The translations under genes were made by a program, and so were the position numbers. From contig NC_087390.1 in assembly GCF_963675165.1 (NCBI RefSeq), forward strand, positions 3,734,001-3,798,000: 64,000 nucleotides of DNA. Direction: 5' to 3'. Source of the DNA: Halichondria panicea (taxonomy: Eukaryota > Porifera > Demospongiae > Suberitida > Halichondriidae). A model generated the notes under the pieces. The model worked only from the letters and a program-made list of their open reading frames with translations. It was not told the origin of the DNA and did no database searches. This document shows positions 24,930 to 34,646 of this stretch, in pieces (the first letter of the stretch is position 1; each line of letters begins with the position of its first letter).

Positions 24930-25756
24930 GATGATCGGCTATACAAGGAGAATAACCTTATACCGAGGAACTTAGTCACCAGAAAATACAACTACATTTT
25001 ACAATAAGATAAATACATGTACCGGTACACGTATAAAGCCAGAAAAAGTAAATTACGTTCTCAGTGCTAGTGATGCAGGAAAGTGACAAAAAAAGGCCAT
25101 TTGTTTTACTGTGTAGTGGGTTCTTGGGGTAAAAATTCGTTCAACTCGAAAACGGTGATTTTTAAGAATAAAAATTGTGTTTGACTTCACTGCATGTGTT
25201 CAGGTAAGTGGGCCTACGCTTTCGTTGATGTCAGCTTGCCCACATATTTTACCCCACAAAAATTGGCAGCCATACAATAGTCCCAGAGCACGATCGAATG
25301 TATTTTGGGATTTGCTCATGAGACTAAGCAGTTGTTTAACAGCCTATCACAATTAAGTACAGTGTCACAAACGAGGGGGGCAGGTGCAGGCCCTGAGAAC
25401 CAAATAATTTACTATAGGCTAAATGAATATGCGGTATACTGAAAGCTTTATCCACACAAAATTGCCAGATTACCTGCAAAAGAGGGCTGTTATGATGATA
25501 CTGCTACTCAGGTGGGATCAGGTGGACCCAGAGATATGCTTTAATTTCTTGGCACAAGAATAATAATTGTCTTTTGTTCTAATTACAGCACCCCTAAATA
25601 GAGGGAATAATATGCAAGGGGCGTAGTCAACACCCACGCACTGCTGAGTGCAGTTTTGGTCCAGGGGTACCTATATTAAATTTTTTAATTTCCCCCTACA
25701 CAGTCATATATTTTCTCGCACCACCCCCGATTAAAATGAACTATATACCTTACGTG
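24930..25756. other. Gene-free stretch upstream of PIP4K
   Basis: This should hold the PIP4K promoter, but no core promoter element was identified. It carries a repeat fragment at about 25110-25270 related to those at 23280 and 23700 (TTTTTACCCCACAAAAATT type ends). No exon was recognised. Confidence 0.6.
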
Positions 25757-26224
25757 TAGTCTCATGAATCAGCCGCCGTTCTTTTGGAACCACCACCGTC
25801 TGAGCACTCTTGTCATCGTTTTATGTGCAAGACGGAATTCCGTCTTGACCAATCAAATTGCAGAAGTCCAGTCAGGTGATGAACTTGGAGGCAGAAAGAA
25901 CTGCACTTTGCTCAACGCATTTGGATAATCATTACGCATGCATTACGCATGGTAAACACTTCATACATAGAAGCTGCTACAAATATAAGCAAGGCAAGCA
26001 GGGGTCCTTGGGCACAGATTTAGCACCACAGCAAACACAAGTAGAGAGAGATGCCTTCGCTTGGCGATTTGTATAACAATTAGGAAATATGTGTGGGGGT
26101 AAGATAACGATTTAATTACATTCCATTGGTTTTGTGAGCAATCAACATTCCATTTTGAAATGACTTCATGATAAGAGTGCTCAGACGGTGGTTCCAAATG
26201 AACGGCGGCTGATTCATGAGACTA
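25757..26224. mobile_element. Family D inverted-repeat element, copy 1
   Basis: The 468-bp element begins TAGTCTCATGAATCAGCCG and ends with the complement, arms of about 55 bp including CCACCGTCTGAGCACTCTT against AAGAGTGCTCAGACGGTGG. A second copy is at 32293-32608 and a collapsed one at 30370-30415. Open frames inside are not shared by the copies, so it is non-autonomous. Confidence 0.8.
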
Positions 26225-26340
26225 CCGTACGTGTAGCGTGTAATTTTCGTGGGGCAAAATATTCGTGGTTTTCGTGGTTGGAGGTCTGACCATGAATATT
26301 TTACCCACGAATGAAGCGACCTTACCTACCTTTACCTGAA

Positions 26341-27492
26341 CCGGTGTCATAAAATTTTAGGCCCCCCATGAGATTGGGCCCCCCCGGGCCTAGAATTTTA
26401 ACATTTTAGGCCCCCTCTTAAAATTTTAGGCCCCCATTAACAGCGCAACAGCGGTAACATTATGTGACAGTGCATTCTCAAAATACACCAATACAGTCTT
26501 CTATGGTCTTCACAGTCTATGCAGTGCCAGTTACTGAATGCAGCTCTCCTCACACACACACATTTCATTATTTCATGCATGTACAGTAGTATACCACAGG
26601 GCACTGGTCTCACAGCCATCACACTGGACCATGTCATTCTATGTATTAGGCCTCATGCAGCACAAAGCACATTATTATAGGTGCCAACTGTCCCGAATTG
26701 GTCAGGAGTCTGGACTGTCCAAGATTACCCTTGTCTCGAAAGGAAACTGCTTGTGATTCCACCATAGATACAACAGTTTCTCTCTTGACTTCTATCTATG
26801 ATTCCACATTACTTGAGATCTGAGCCAGTGATGCTATTGGAGCATCGGATCCCCACAACAATTTACATCTTCTATGTAGGAAAACATGGAGGAAGATATG
26901 AATTGTTGTCTTTGCACTGAAAATTGTGTGCTTTATACTTTATAATAATTATGAATTCACAAAATTTGCCTCCTTTGGCGGCCAGCCGCTTGGGGATAAC
27001 GCCGCCATGTTTTGTCCTGAAATTTGGCTGAGAAAGTAAGCACGAAGTTGCCAATAATTATGGCGATAGCTATGCACAACATCAATTATTTTACAGGCAG
27101 ATCCAAAATTGCAGAGCTGCATCAAAGCATTTAACTCTTATAGCTATAAGCATGAGTAACTCGAGGCTAGAGTATAACTTGAAACTTCCTTCACTTAGAA
27201 TTCCATGATAGTCTTTTAGTATAATAATGCAAACATTTTTGCTACTTTGATACAGAGTCTTTGCATGCATGCAGTCTCTTTGATGCTTTGTCAACTAATA
27301 GAGCTAACCTTACCATATTATTATATCTCTTTGACTTCGTTCATCGTGCAGAAAAGGATAGCAGAAGAGGGGGGCCTAGAATTTTAACAGATTGGACCCC
27401 CTGGGGGCCTAAACTGTTAACATTCTAGGCCCGGGGGGCCAAAAATTTTAAAATTCTAGGCCCTGGGGGGGGCCAAAATTTTATGACACCGG
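26341..27492. mobile_element. Family E element with GGCCCC-rich inverted ends
   Basis: The 1.15-kb segment has ends CCGGTGTCATAAAATTTT and AAAATTTTATGACACCGG in inverted order. Each end continues as a ladder of TTTTAGGCCCCC-like units (26341-26445 and 27368-27492). The interior has only short open frames, none recognised. Confidence 0.7.
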
Positions 27493-27552
27493 CGTGCAAA
27501 GCTAGCCTCCTTCACAAGGCCTAATTAAGAGCGGCCTGGGATCGAGGCTAGT
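27491..27552. repeat. Tiny inverted-repeat element, family Q
   Basis: About 60 bp with ends TAGCCTCCTTCAC and GGCCTGGGATCGAGGCTA. The same ends bound 51616-51672 in the other orientation, and a longer internal sequence at 43163-43727. It immediately precedes the RT element. Confidence 0.5.
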
Positions 27553-27554
27553 GC

Positions 27555-30275
27555 AAAGCTTGCTCCTGTGTGAAAGCAGGCAATAAATGCTCCAACTGTC
27601 TGCCAAGTAAGCTGGGGAACTGCCAAAACAGCTCTCCCAAATCTGCTTCCAGCGTGGATGTTCCAGTCGTAGTCCAACTAACCGACTGTCAACCACTCAA
27701 TCAATACCACTGTCACCACAAACATTACTGGATCTGGAAGAGGGAGACCACATATCTAGTTCAGGCACAAGCTACAGCAACTCTCCCACCCCGCCAACTA
27801 CCAGCAATGAACAGAGATCGTACCCTATGCTACCAAACTTCTTACTAATTTTACATGGGGTATCCACAGTGCCACAAATTTCACTCAAATAATTGAAGCA
27901 ACGTACTCAGAAGTCGTACACTGGAGACCAAACTATTTTACTATACCACTAGGAAAAGCCGGGAAAGAATTTGTGCGAGAGCTCTCTAAGCCTTTGCCAC
28001 AGAATCTTCGATGGAGTCAATCGCCCTTTGGGCTGCCACCGTACCGCCTATCCTGCTTCTTCAAAAACCAAACCGCACCTCCAAGTCAAAGGAACACATC
28101 ACATGCCTGGATAGAAGGCTGAGAGTTGGTGACTTAAATGAATTAGTATTGGAAGGTAGGGCCTTACAGAATCGCCTACCAAAGACCTATCCCCCCACAG
28201 CCAAACAGAACCTCTCATTGCCAAGCTGATGTTTGCCGGAAAAATAAAGGCCGCATTGGATCTGCTATCGAACAATGGGGAGAAAGGGGAGAAAGGTGGC
28301 ACTCTTCACCCATCGGACCCAAACATCCCCACAGTCAGAGAAGCAGAGAAGCACTGAACAACAAGCACCCTCTGGGCCAACCGGCCAGAACAGAATGCAT
28401 CATAATCCCCAACCTATCCACCCTGTTATCTTTGACTCTATTGATGCTAGATCGGGCTCAGCGGGACCATCGGGCATAGACGCACACGATTGGAGAAGAA
28501 TATGTACATCATATAAAGGTGCCTCTGCTGACATAATTATGCAACTCGCTCGCTCTGGAAGCAAGGAGGATCTTATATTGATCCCAAATCTATCTCACCC
28601 CTACTTGCCTGCAGGCGATAAGCACTGCCAGACGGATTATTGCTAAAGCAGTCCTCTCCATTACTAGGAAGGACATACAAGACACCGCTGGATGTCTTCA
28701 ACTGTGTGGGGGACAGATCGCTGGAATTGAAGCTGCAGTGCATGCGGTAAGAACTTCCTTTGAATCAGATGACAACGAAGGTATGCTCCTGGTCGATGCC
28801 AGCAACGCCTTTAACTCGCTTAACAGACAAGTTGAATATTCAAAGACGTGTCCACCCCTCGTCATCATACTAATTAACAATTACAGAGCCCCCACCGCCG
28901 AACTGTTCGTGGATGGAGACACATTACTATCTCAAGAGGGAACCACTCAGGGAGACCCACTTGCGATGCCCATGTACGCCGTACTACTCATCAGGAAACT
29001 ACAAACAGATATGGTATGCAGACGATGCCGCAGCCGTGGGAAAAATTACAGAACTACGTGAATGGTGGGACAAATTAACTACAGCAGGCCCGGGCTATGC
29101 ATGGCTACTTTCCAAAAGCATCGAAGACATGGTCAGAAGGACTGCAACTCTTCACCGGCACAGGTGTGAACGTAACAACTGATGGCAGACCATACCTGGG
29201 AGTCGCCATTGGCCCTAGAGAATATGTAACAACTCATACTGAATTGAAAGTCAAAGAATGGGTCTCTAATGTGAAGAGCCTGGCAAGAATCGCTACAACT
29301 CAACCTCATGCAGCGTTTTCTGCTGTCACCCATGGTCTGATGAGCAAATGGACCTACCTGAGTCGCACCACCCCTGACATAGGCCCCCTGCTGAAGCCTC
29401 ACTGACACCACCAAATGACGTACAGTGCATTGTTTGCTCTACCAGCAAGGCTTGGTGGCCTTGGGATAGACATTCCATCAAGAACAGCGGCTCATAAGAT
29501 AGCGTCGACTCTCTGTGACCACATCCTCTCTCAGGACCCTAACTATGGCCCCACCATTGTTTCGAAGCAGCAGAGACAAGTTCATCAACAAAATCAAGCA
29601 AATAGCCTTGCTGAAGCGAATAGGATCTCGGAGGCCTTGCCGGACCAAGAGCGATGGATTTCGCAAAAGAGAAGGGAGCATCAACATGGCCACTGCCATA
29701 CCATTGGTGGAACAAGCCCGGCTGGACTCCAGCAGACATGCCCCTGAATGTGGAAAAAACTTATCAGTGGAACATGCCATGTCCTGTGCTAGGGGAGGAT
29801 TCCCCTCAATCAGGCACAACGAGATCAGGGACCTAACAGCCACCCTCCTAACAGAAGTGTGCAATAATGTTTGTACAGAGCCGGAATTACAACCTGTGTC
29901 ACAGGAAGCTCTGAGAGGTGCCTCAGCCAACCGTCAGGATGGAGCCAACGGTTTTTGGGGAGGAACATTTGAAAGAACTTACTTTGACGTTAGAGTATTT
30001 AACCACCTGGCCCCGTCCAACAGACATACCCAACTCTCCTCCGCATACAGAAAGCATGAAAGGATCAAAAAGCGGTCCTATGAACGAACATGCCACCTAT
30101 ACACCACTTGTACTTTGGGGGGCTAGGTAATGCATTTACAAAAGACCCATGTGCTGCCGACTATATATCTTTCTCTCTCCTCCGATCATCAATCATGTCC
30201 ATTAGAGGAGCAAGGTCCTCATGTGGGCACGCAGCGTTAACCGTGGACTTGGTTAACTCTGAAAGGAACATGCAA
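27555..30275 (+). pseudogene. Decayed reverse-transcriptase retroelement, near full length (copy 2)
   Basis: Coding blocks in changing frames line up in order. They are: a Cys motif CVKAGNKCSNCLPSKLGNC (27567 on); HWRPNYFTIPLGKAGKEF (about 27925); GDLNELVLEGRALQNRL; HPVIFDSIDA and GPSGIDAHDWRR (28430 on); the RT palm start, LLVDASNAFNSLNRQ (about 28790); GTTQGDPLAMPMYA; YADD at 29015-29026; SKWTYLSRTTPDI; FALPARLGGLGI; the Cys/His region ending HAMSCARGGFPSIRHNEIRD; and a tail with FDVRVFNHLAPSNRH and LLRSSIMSIRGARSS. At least six frame changes and several stops break it. In the intact family the first catalytic Asp is in LLVDA and the next two in YADD. A non-LTR element is inferred from copy 1, which has a poly-A tail and target duplication. 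Confidence 0.8.
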
Positions 30276-30369
30276 CCACGAAAATATTACCCACGAAATA
30301 TCTCAATATTGCTGAACCACGAATATTTTGTCCCTCGAAAATTACCCGCTATACGGTATATCAGGATGT

Positions 30370-30415
30370 GCTCATGAACCAGCCGCACAGGAACGGCGGC
30401 TGATTCATGAGACTA
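30370..30415. repeat. Collapsed family D element
   Basis: Only the terminal arms remain (CTCATGAACCAGCCGCACAG followed by GGCGGCTGATTCATGAGACT), joined with almost no interior. It matches the ends of 25757-26224 and 32293-32608. Confidence 0.65.
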
Positions 30416-31279
30416 GAGTGCATGAAGGGATCGATGAGTATAGCATAGATACGCCGATTAAATAGAATCGAGGCTAAAATACTAGTATTTATGAGTCCGA
30501 GAGTAAGCCTTACTCTCGGACTCCCTATACTCATAGATCATGTAAGGCATCTATAATCAGACACAATGGATATTCAGACACTCATTCTAAGGAAACAAGC
30601 AGTGATAAAAAATTTCTTTTGCACCATCTGTTCATAAGTGTTTTTGGTGCCAAATCGTCATGCAAGCAGTCAAAACAAACATGCAAGTGTCATGCAAGCG
30701 GTCTGAACATGCGGTATGAATGAACATGCAAGCGGTATCATCATGCAAGCAGTCAGAACTCGTCATGCAAGTGGTCAGAACGATATGCAAGCGCCGCTCA
30801 GTGTGCAGGAGTGATCTCATTGGCTTAAAGCTCTGGTTAAGGGGATTGCGATGGGCGTATAATTATTATAGCCATTGTCACAAAAAATGCCCAGAAATGG
30901 GCGTGGCTTAATTTGCTTCCATCTTTTTATTTTATGCACTCCATCTCGGGGCAAAAAACAGTAAACGTAAACAAAAACAAAAAGAATAAATTAATACACA
31001 AGTAAAGCAATCACTGTCTGGATCGAGTGTCTGGATCGAGGATCTAAGTAGTGAAAAGGAGAGGCGGCATCTTAGCCAGTGGTTGGTTTTGCTGTAAGGG
31101 TGTCCCATTTGTGCGAGAGCAGGGAAGCCAATTAATCCCACCAGTAGTGGACATTATCAAGGGCGTATACGCCATTGACATTACCAAAGGTGTAAATGAT
31201 GCATGTTCTATTTCTCTTACTCTCTGTTCGTAGGATCTTTTCTTTTCTCTTTCGTGTCACGCTGCTAGTGAGCCTCTGT

Positions 31280-32210
31280 TTAATGGGGCATGGGGATTAG
31301 ACACTCGTACATCAAAGCAAGTCTGCCTCCCCATATCCCATTTGCTGAGATGTCAAGACGAGCACGTATTAGCTGTGGCAAACCAGAGTGTTTCTTCGGT
31401 AATTGGCTGTAGGTCCGAACATCGTTGCATGCGGTTAAGTCCCGTATCTCGTTGTGCCTGAAAGTCGGGAAACCTCCTTTGGCACATAATAGAGCATGTT
31501 CAATAGTGAAAGCTCTGCCACAGTCACAATTCGATGATGGATTCCATCCGTAGCGCAGTGCTTGCTCCGTTGTGTAGGGTAAAGCCATGTTCTGATAGCC
31601 GTCCGCCATGAGGAAGCGATCCATTGCTGTTTGCAGAGTGTCCGGGAGAAGTTGGTTCAACTCCATAGCTTTAGAGGTGTTCTCATGCATGGTTATTCAG
31701 CCTCCTAACGTTTTTCTTGTGGTCGAGTTGTGTGTTAAGAGTTTCCAATCCATAAACATGGTCGTGCGAGTAGCATGGCCTTCATTTTCCCTCACTTCAA
31801 AGGTTGCTTTTGTGGCGTGTACTGCAGTACTGCTGCTTCTATACCCGACAGCTGCCCTAGCTGTTGGCAGCCGCATGCTTGCATGTCACATTTCAGTAGC
31901 TGTGTTATCCCCTCGAATCTTATTGGATGAGGGGCTATGATGTATATATTCCCTGTATGCCTTTAGGGTGCTTGCTAATAAGGATGTCCTTAACAGGTTG
32001 TGAGTTTGGGTCGTTGGGATTTTCAAGATCAAGGATCGAGTTGCTTTCAGTTGCTTTCAGAGAATATCGAGTGCCGCCTTGCATTTTCCTGCAAACATCA
32101 GATTTGCAAAAGACCTGGCTGTTTATGTGGGGGTGGAGTCTATTCTGAATGGCTTTGCCTTCATCCATCAATTTGGAGAGGTCCCCCATTCTCCATATTT
32201 CCAAATTCTT
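31280..32210 (-). pseudogene. Internally deleted copy of the reverse-transcriptase element (copy 3)
   Basis: Read on the minus strand, 32204-31935 gives the N-terminal block (GDLSKLMDEGKAIQNRL, then VKDILISKHPKG). A middle stretch follows with only traces (QLSGIEAAV near 31820). Then 31690-31280 gives the C-terminal block: EQALRYGWNPSSNCDCG, HALLCAKGGFPTFRHNEIRD and RARLDISANGIWGG. The RT catalytic core (LLVDA, GDPLAM, YADD) is absent, so it cannot encode an active enzyme. It lies between the CATGCAAGCGGT arrays. Confidence 0.75.
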
Positions 32211-32292
32211 TCCTAGCTTTGTTCTGAGGCTCTTTCTCCAATGTTCCTCTAGAGATTTTGAGAATTCAGTGGAACTAAATGGTCCCCATAGG

Positions 32293-32608
32293 TAGTCTCA
32301 TGAATCAGCCGCACCTTTGGTGTCCGTCTGAGCACTCTTACATGAACTCATGGGCCATGTCGGATTTCCAACGTGACCAATGAGATTGCTCACAAGCATC
32401 AGGTGACTTGAATAGGAGGCAACAAATAGTGAAATTTTACATGCGGTTGAGCAGCAAGCAGTGATGTGGCTGAGCAGAGATAGCGGATGTGGTTGCATTT
32501 TTATGGTTTTGTTAGCTTGTACAGTGACGTAATACATTCCATTGTGAAATGACTTCACGTAAAGAGTGCTCAGACTGACACCAAAGGTGCGGCTGATTCA
32601 TGAGACTA
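32293..32608. mobile_element. Family D inverted-repeat element, copy 2
   Basis: 316 bp, starting TAGTCTCATGAATCAGCCG and ending in the complement. The arms include GCACCTTTGGTGTC against GACACCAAAGGTGC. The interior shares TGACCAAT, CAGGTGA and GGAGGCA with copy 1 at 25757. Confidence 0.8.
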
Positions 32609-33894
32609 AGGTGAACTCATGGGTGTAAAACACGGTATAGGTAGGGTAGGGTAAGACTCCACTTGAGGGCCTCGAAATGCTGGAGGACCAGAGAGGCTTG
32701 AGATGATGCCTGAGGGCCTTGACAAGGAGTTGGAGGGATTTGATTGCTTGGGGCAGCCAGGTTTGCACAGTTACCCAGTCTCTTAGGGAGGCATTCGCCT
32801 GTAGCTTTGCTTGAGTGGCAAAGTCACATGATATAGTGCAATTCAGCATAAACTTCCAAAACGTTGTTTTACAATTAGCTCAGTAATGAATCACTACGGC
32901 CACTATTCAACTATATGCAGGTCAACTAAGAGGTGGTGGGCCTACATTTTGTATGAACAATGGATTTTGCTTCATTTTACAACACCAAATTTGTTATGCA
33001 TGCCTTACATTCCATTGCAAACCATTCTACGCTCAGGAATTTTGAAAATGTCAATGCAGTGAAGTCACTTTTAGGGGTTTTTCGGATTCTAGTCAATCAC
33101 TGTATACATACAGACGTCAAAACTACATAATTTATATAGCATTATAAGTGGATGAAGAAAAAAGTTAACGCTCACAAATTTTGCGCAGATGGAACAGAGA
33201 ACGAGTTCTGACATAGTTTAGGAGTGGGCGTGGCCTAACATTCGTTTGGACCAACATTTTGTGCCATTTTTAATGCCTTCCATAAGTTACTTTTCAGAAA
33301 TAAGTTCCTACACCCTAATAATGTAAGTAATCACTAATGAGCAAGCTGTTGTAGAATATACAATTTTGAATACAAGTTTATGCCGAATTGCACTATACAC
33401 TGCTTGCATGACAATACTGCCAGCTTGCATGCATGTTCATTCATATATACCGCTTGCATATTAATTTTTGTTCTAACTGCTTGCATGTTCATTCATACCG
33501 CTTGCATATTTGCATTGATACTGCTTGAATATTGGTTCTGACCGCCTGCATGACGATTCATACCGCTTGAATACACAGCTTGTTACATGTACATGTATGT
33601 GTATTTAATTTAGGTTGCGAATTGATCAACCCATCGCAAAGTTCCCATATGTCTCGCAAAACATTCTGTATCGTGATTCATAATCATTTCATGGCTGGTG
33701 CGGTTAATTACCAGAGAACGTACGACATCAGCGTGTCATAAACACACACATTCCTTGAACTTTGACCTAAGGAATGTGTGTCTAAAACATTTCCTTTGAC
33801 ACGTGGATGTCGTACCTCACTGGATCCTAGGACTGAGTGACCCCCTGGACAATGGCCCTGCGTCCTAGGATTCAGTGACGGATTTAGTAGCATG

Positions 33895-34116
33895 TACCGT
33901 ATAGCGCGAAATTTCGAGGCACTTATATTTCGTGGATTGGCCTCTAAAAGCCATTTCGTTGCACAATGTTCGCGGAATGACTGCTTACCGGAAGCCACGC
34001 CTTTAAATATTTGCATGATAGCAGGTAATTCTAATTAAAGAACAATTTTCGTGTAGAATTCTAACCCACGAAATCCGCGAAAATTAAGCCCCTCGAAAAT
34101 TTCGCGCTATACGGTA
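33895..34116. mobile_element. Family A MITE, copy 4 (best preserved)
   Basis: 222 bp bounded by TACCGTATAGCGCGAAATTT and AAATTTCGCGCTATACGGTA. The interior has CTCTAAAAGCCATTTCGTTG, TTCGCGGAATGACTGC and CCCACGAAATCCGCG. Used as the family reference here. Likely TA-flanked. Confidence 0.8.
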
Positions 34117-34433
34117 TATTAGATAAATTGACAGTGTAGCGACAGTCAGGATAATAGCAGCAAGCAGCCATTGTACACAAGATCGAGAAAGAGCATGCTG
34201 TAGGCCATGCAGGCCCTATAGATTACAAAACGTGACTTATGACATTAGTGTTTCGGTAAAGACATCCTCTTTGCTGTGATTCAACTACCAGACAACTTTA
34301 AGTCTTCTGAAAGCCAAATCCTTGTAATGCAATAGTGCAGATGAGCATAATGGGCACTTTCAAAAGCCTCAGTACTCACCCTAGCTGTATCTCTATAATA
34401 ATAACAGTTCATTCAGGTTCGTTTGGAATTTCC

Positions 34434-34512
34434 TAGGTTAAGAGTAGTTGGGCGGAGTCCAACCAACGCTTCGCTCGTTGGTTGGACTCCGCCCAATTAA
34501 CTAGGTTAAGAG
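34434..34512. repeat. Perfect palindrome between direct repeats
   Basis: Arms of 21 bp (34448-34468 and 34476-34496, starting TTGGGCGGAGTCC) are perfectly complementary across a 7-bp loop. The hairpin is bounded on both sides by the 11-bp direct repeat TAGGTTAAGAG (34434-34444 and 34502-34512), as expected of an insertion with target duplication. It lies about 135 bp beyond the CDC16 stop codon. Confidence 0.7.
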
Positions 34513-34646
34513 TTCAAAAATACAGTGAGTGTTGTACGTACTCCACACTGATAAAATTAATTGCTTATAATCAGTTAAATCACAATAATAACAATCAACA
34601 ACATAGTTAACTACTTGCATAATACAAAGTGTGTATACTTATATTA

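Larger units (their letters stand above)
30655..33575. repeat. Two inverted arrays of CATGCAAGCGGT-like units flanking 2.6 kb
   Basis: At 30658-30790 the unit CATGCAAGCGGT (variants CATGCAAGCAGT, CATGCAAGTGGT) recurs about seven times, often next to GAAC or GAATGAA. At 33404-33575 the complement (ACCGCTTGCATG, CTGCTTGCATG) recurs about eight times. Between them lie an RT pseudogene and family D copy 2. Exact outer ends were not found. Confidence 0.5.

Noticed and set aside
30655..30795. CATGCAAG repeat cluster as a CRISPR-like array
   Set aside because: Spacing is irregular, units vary, a mirror-image array lies 2.6 kb away, and the DNA is clearly from an animal genome.
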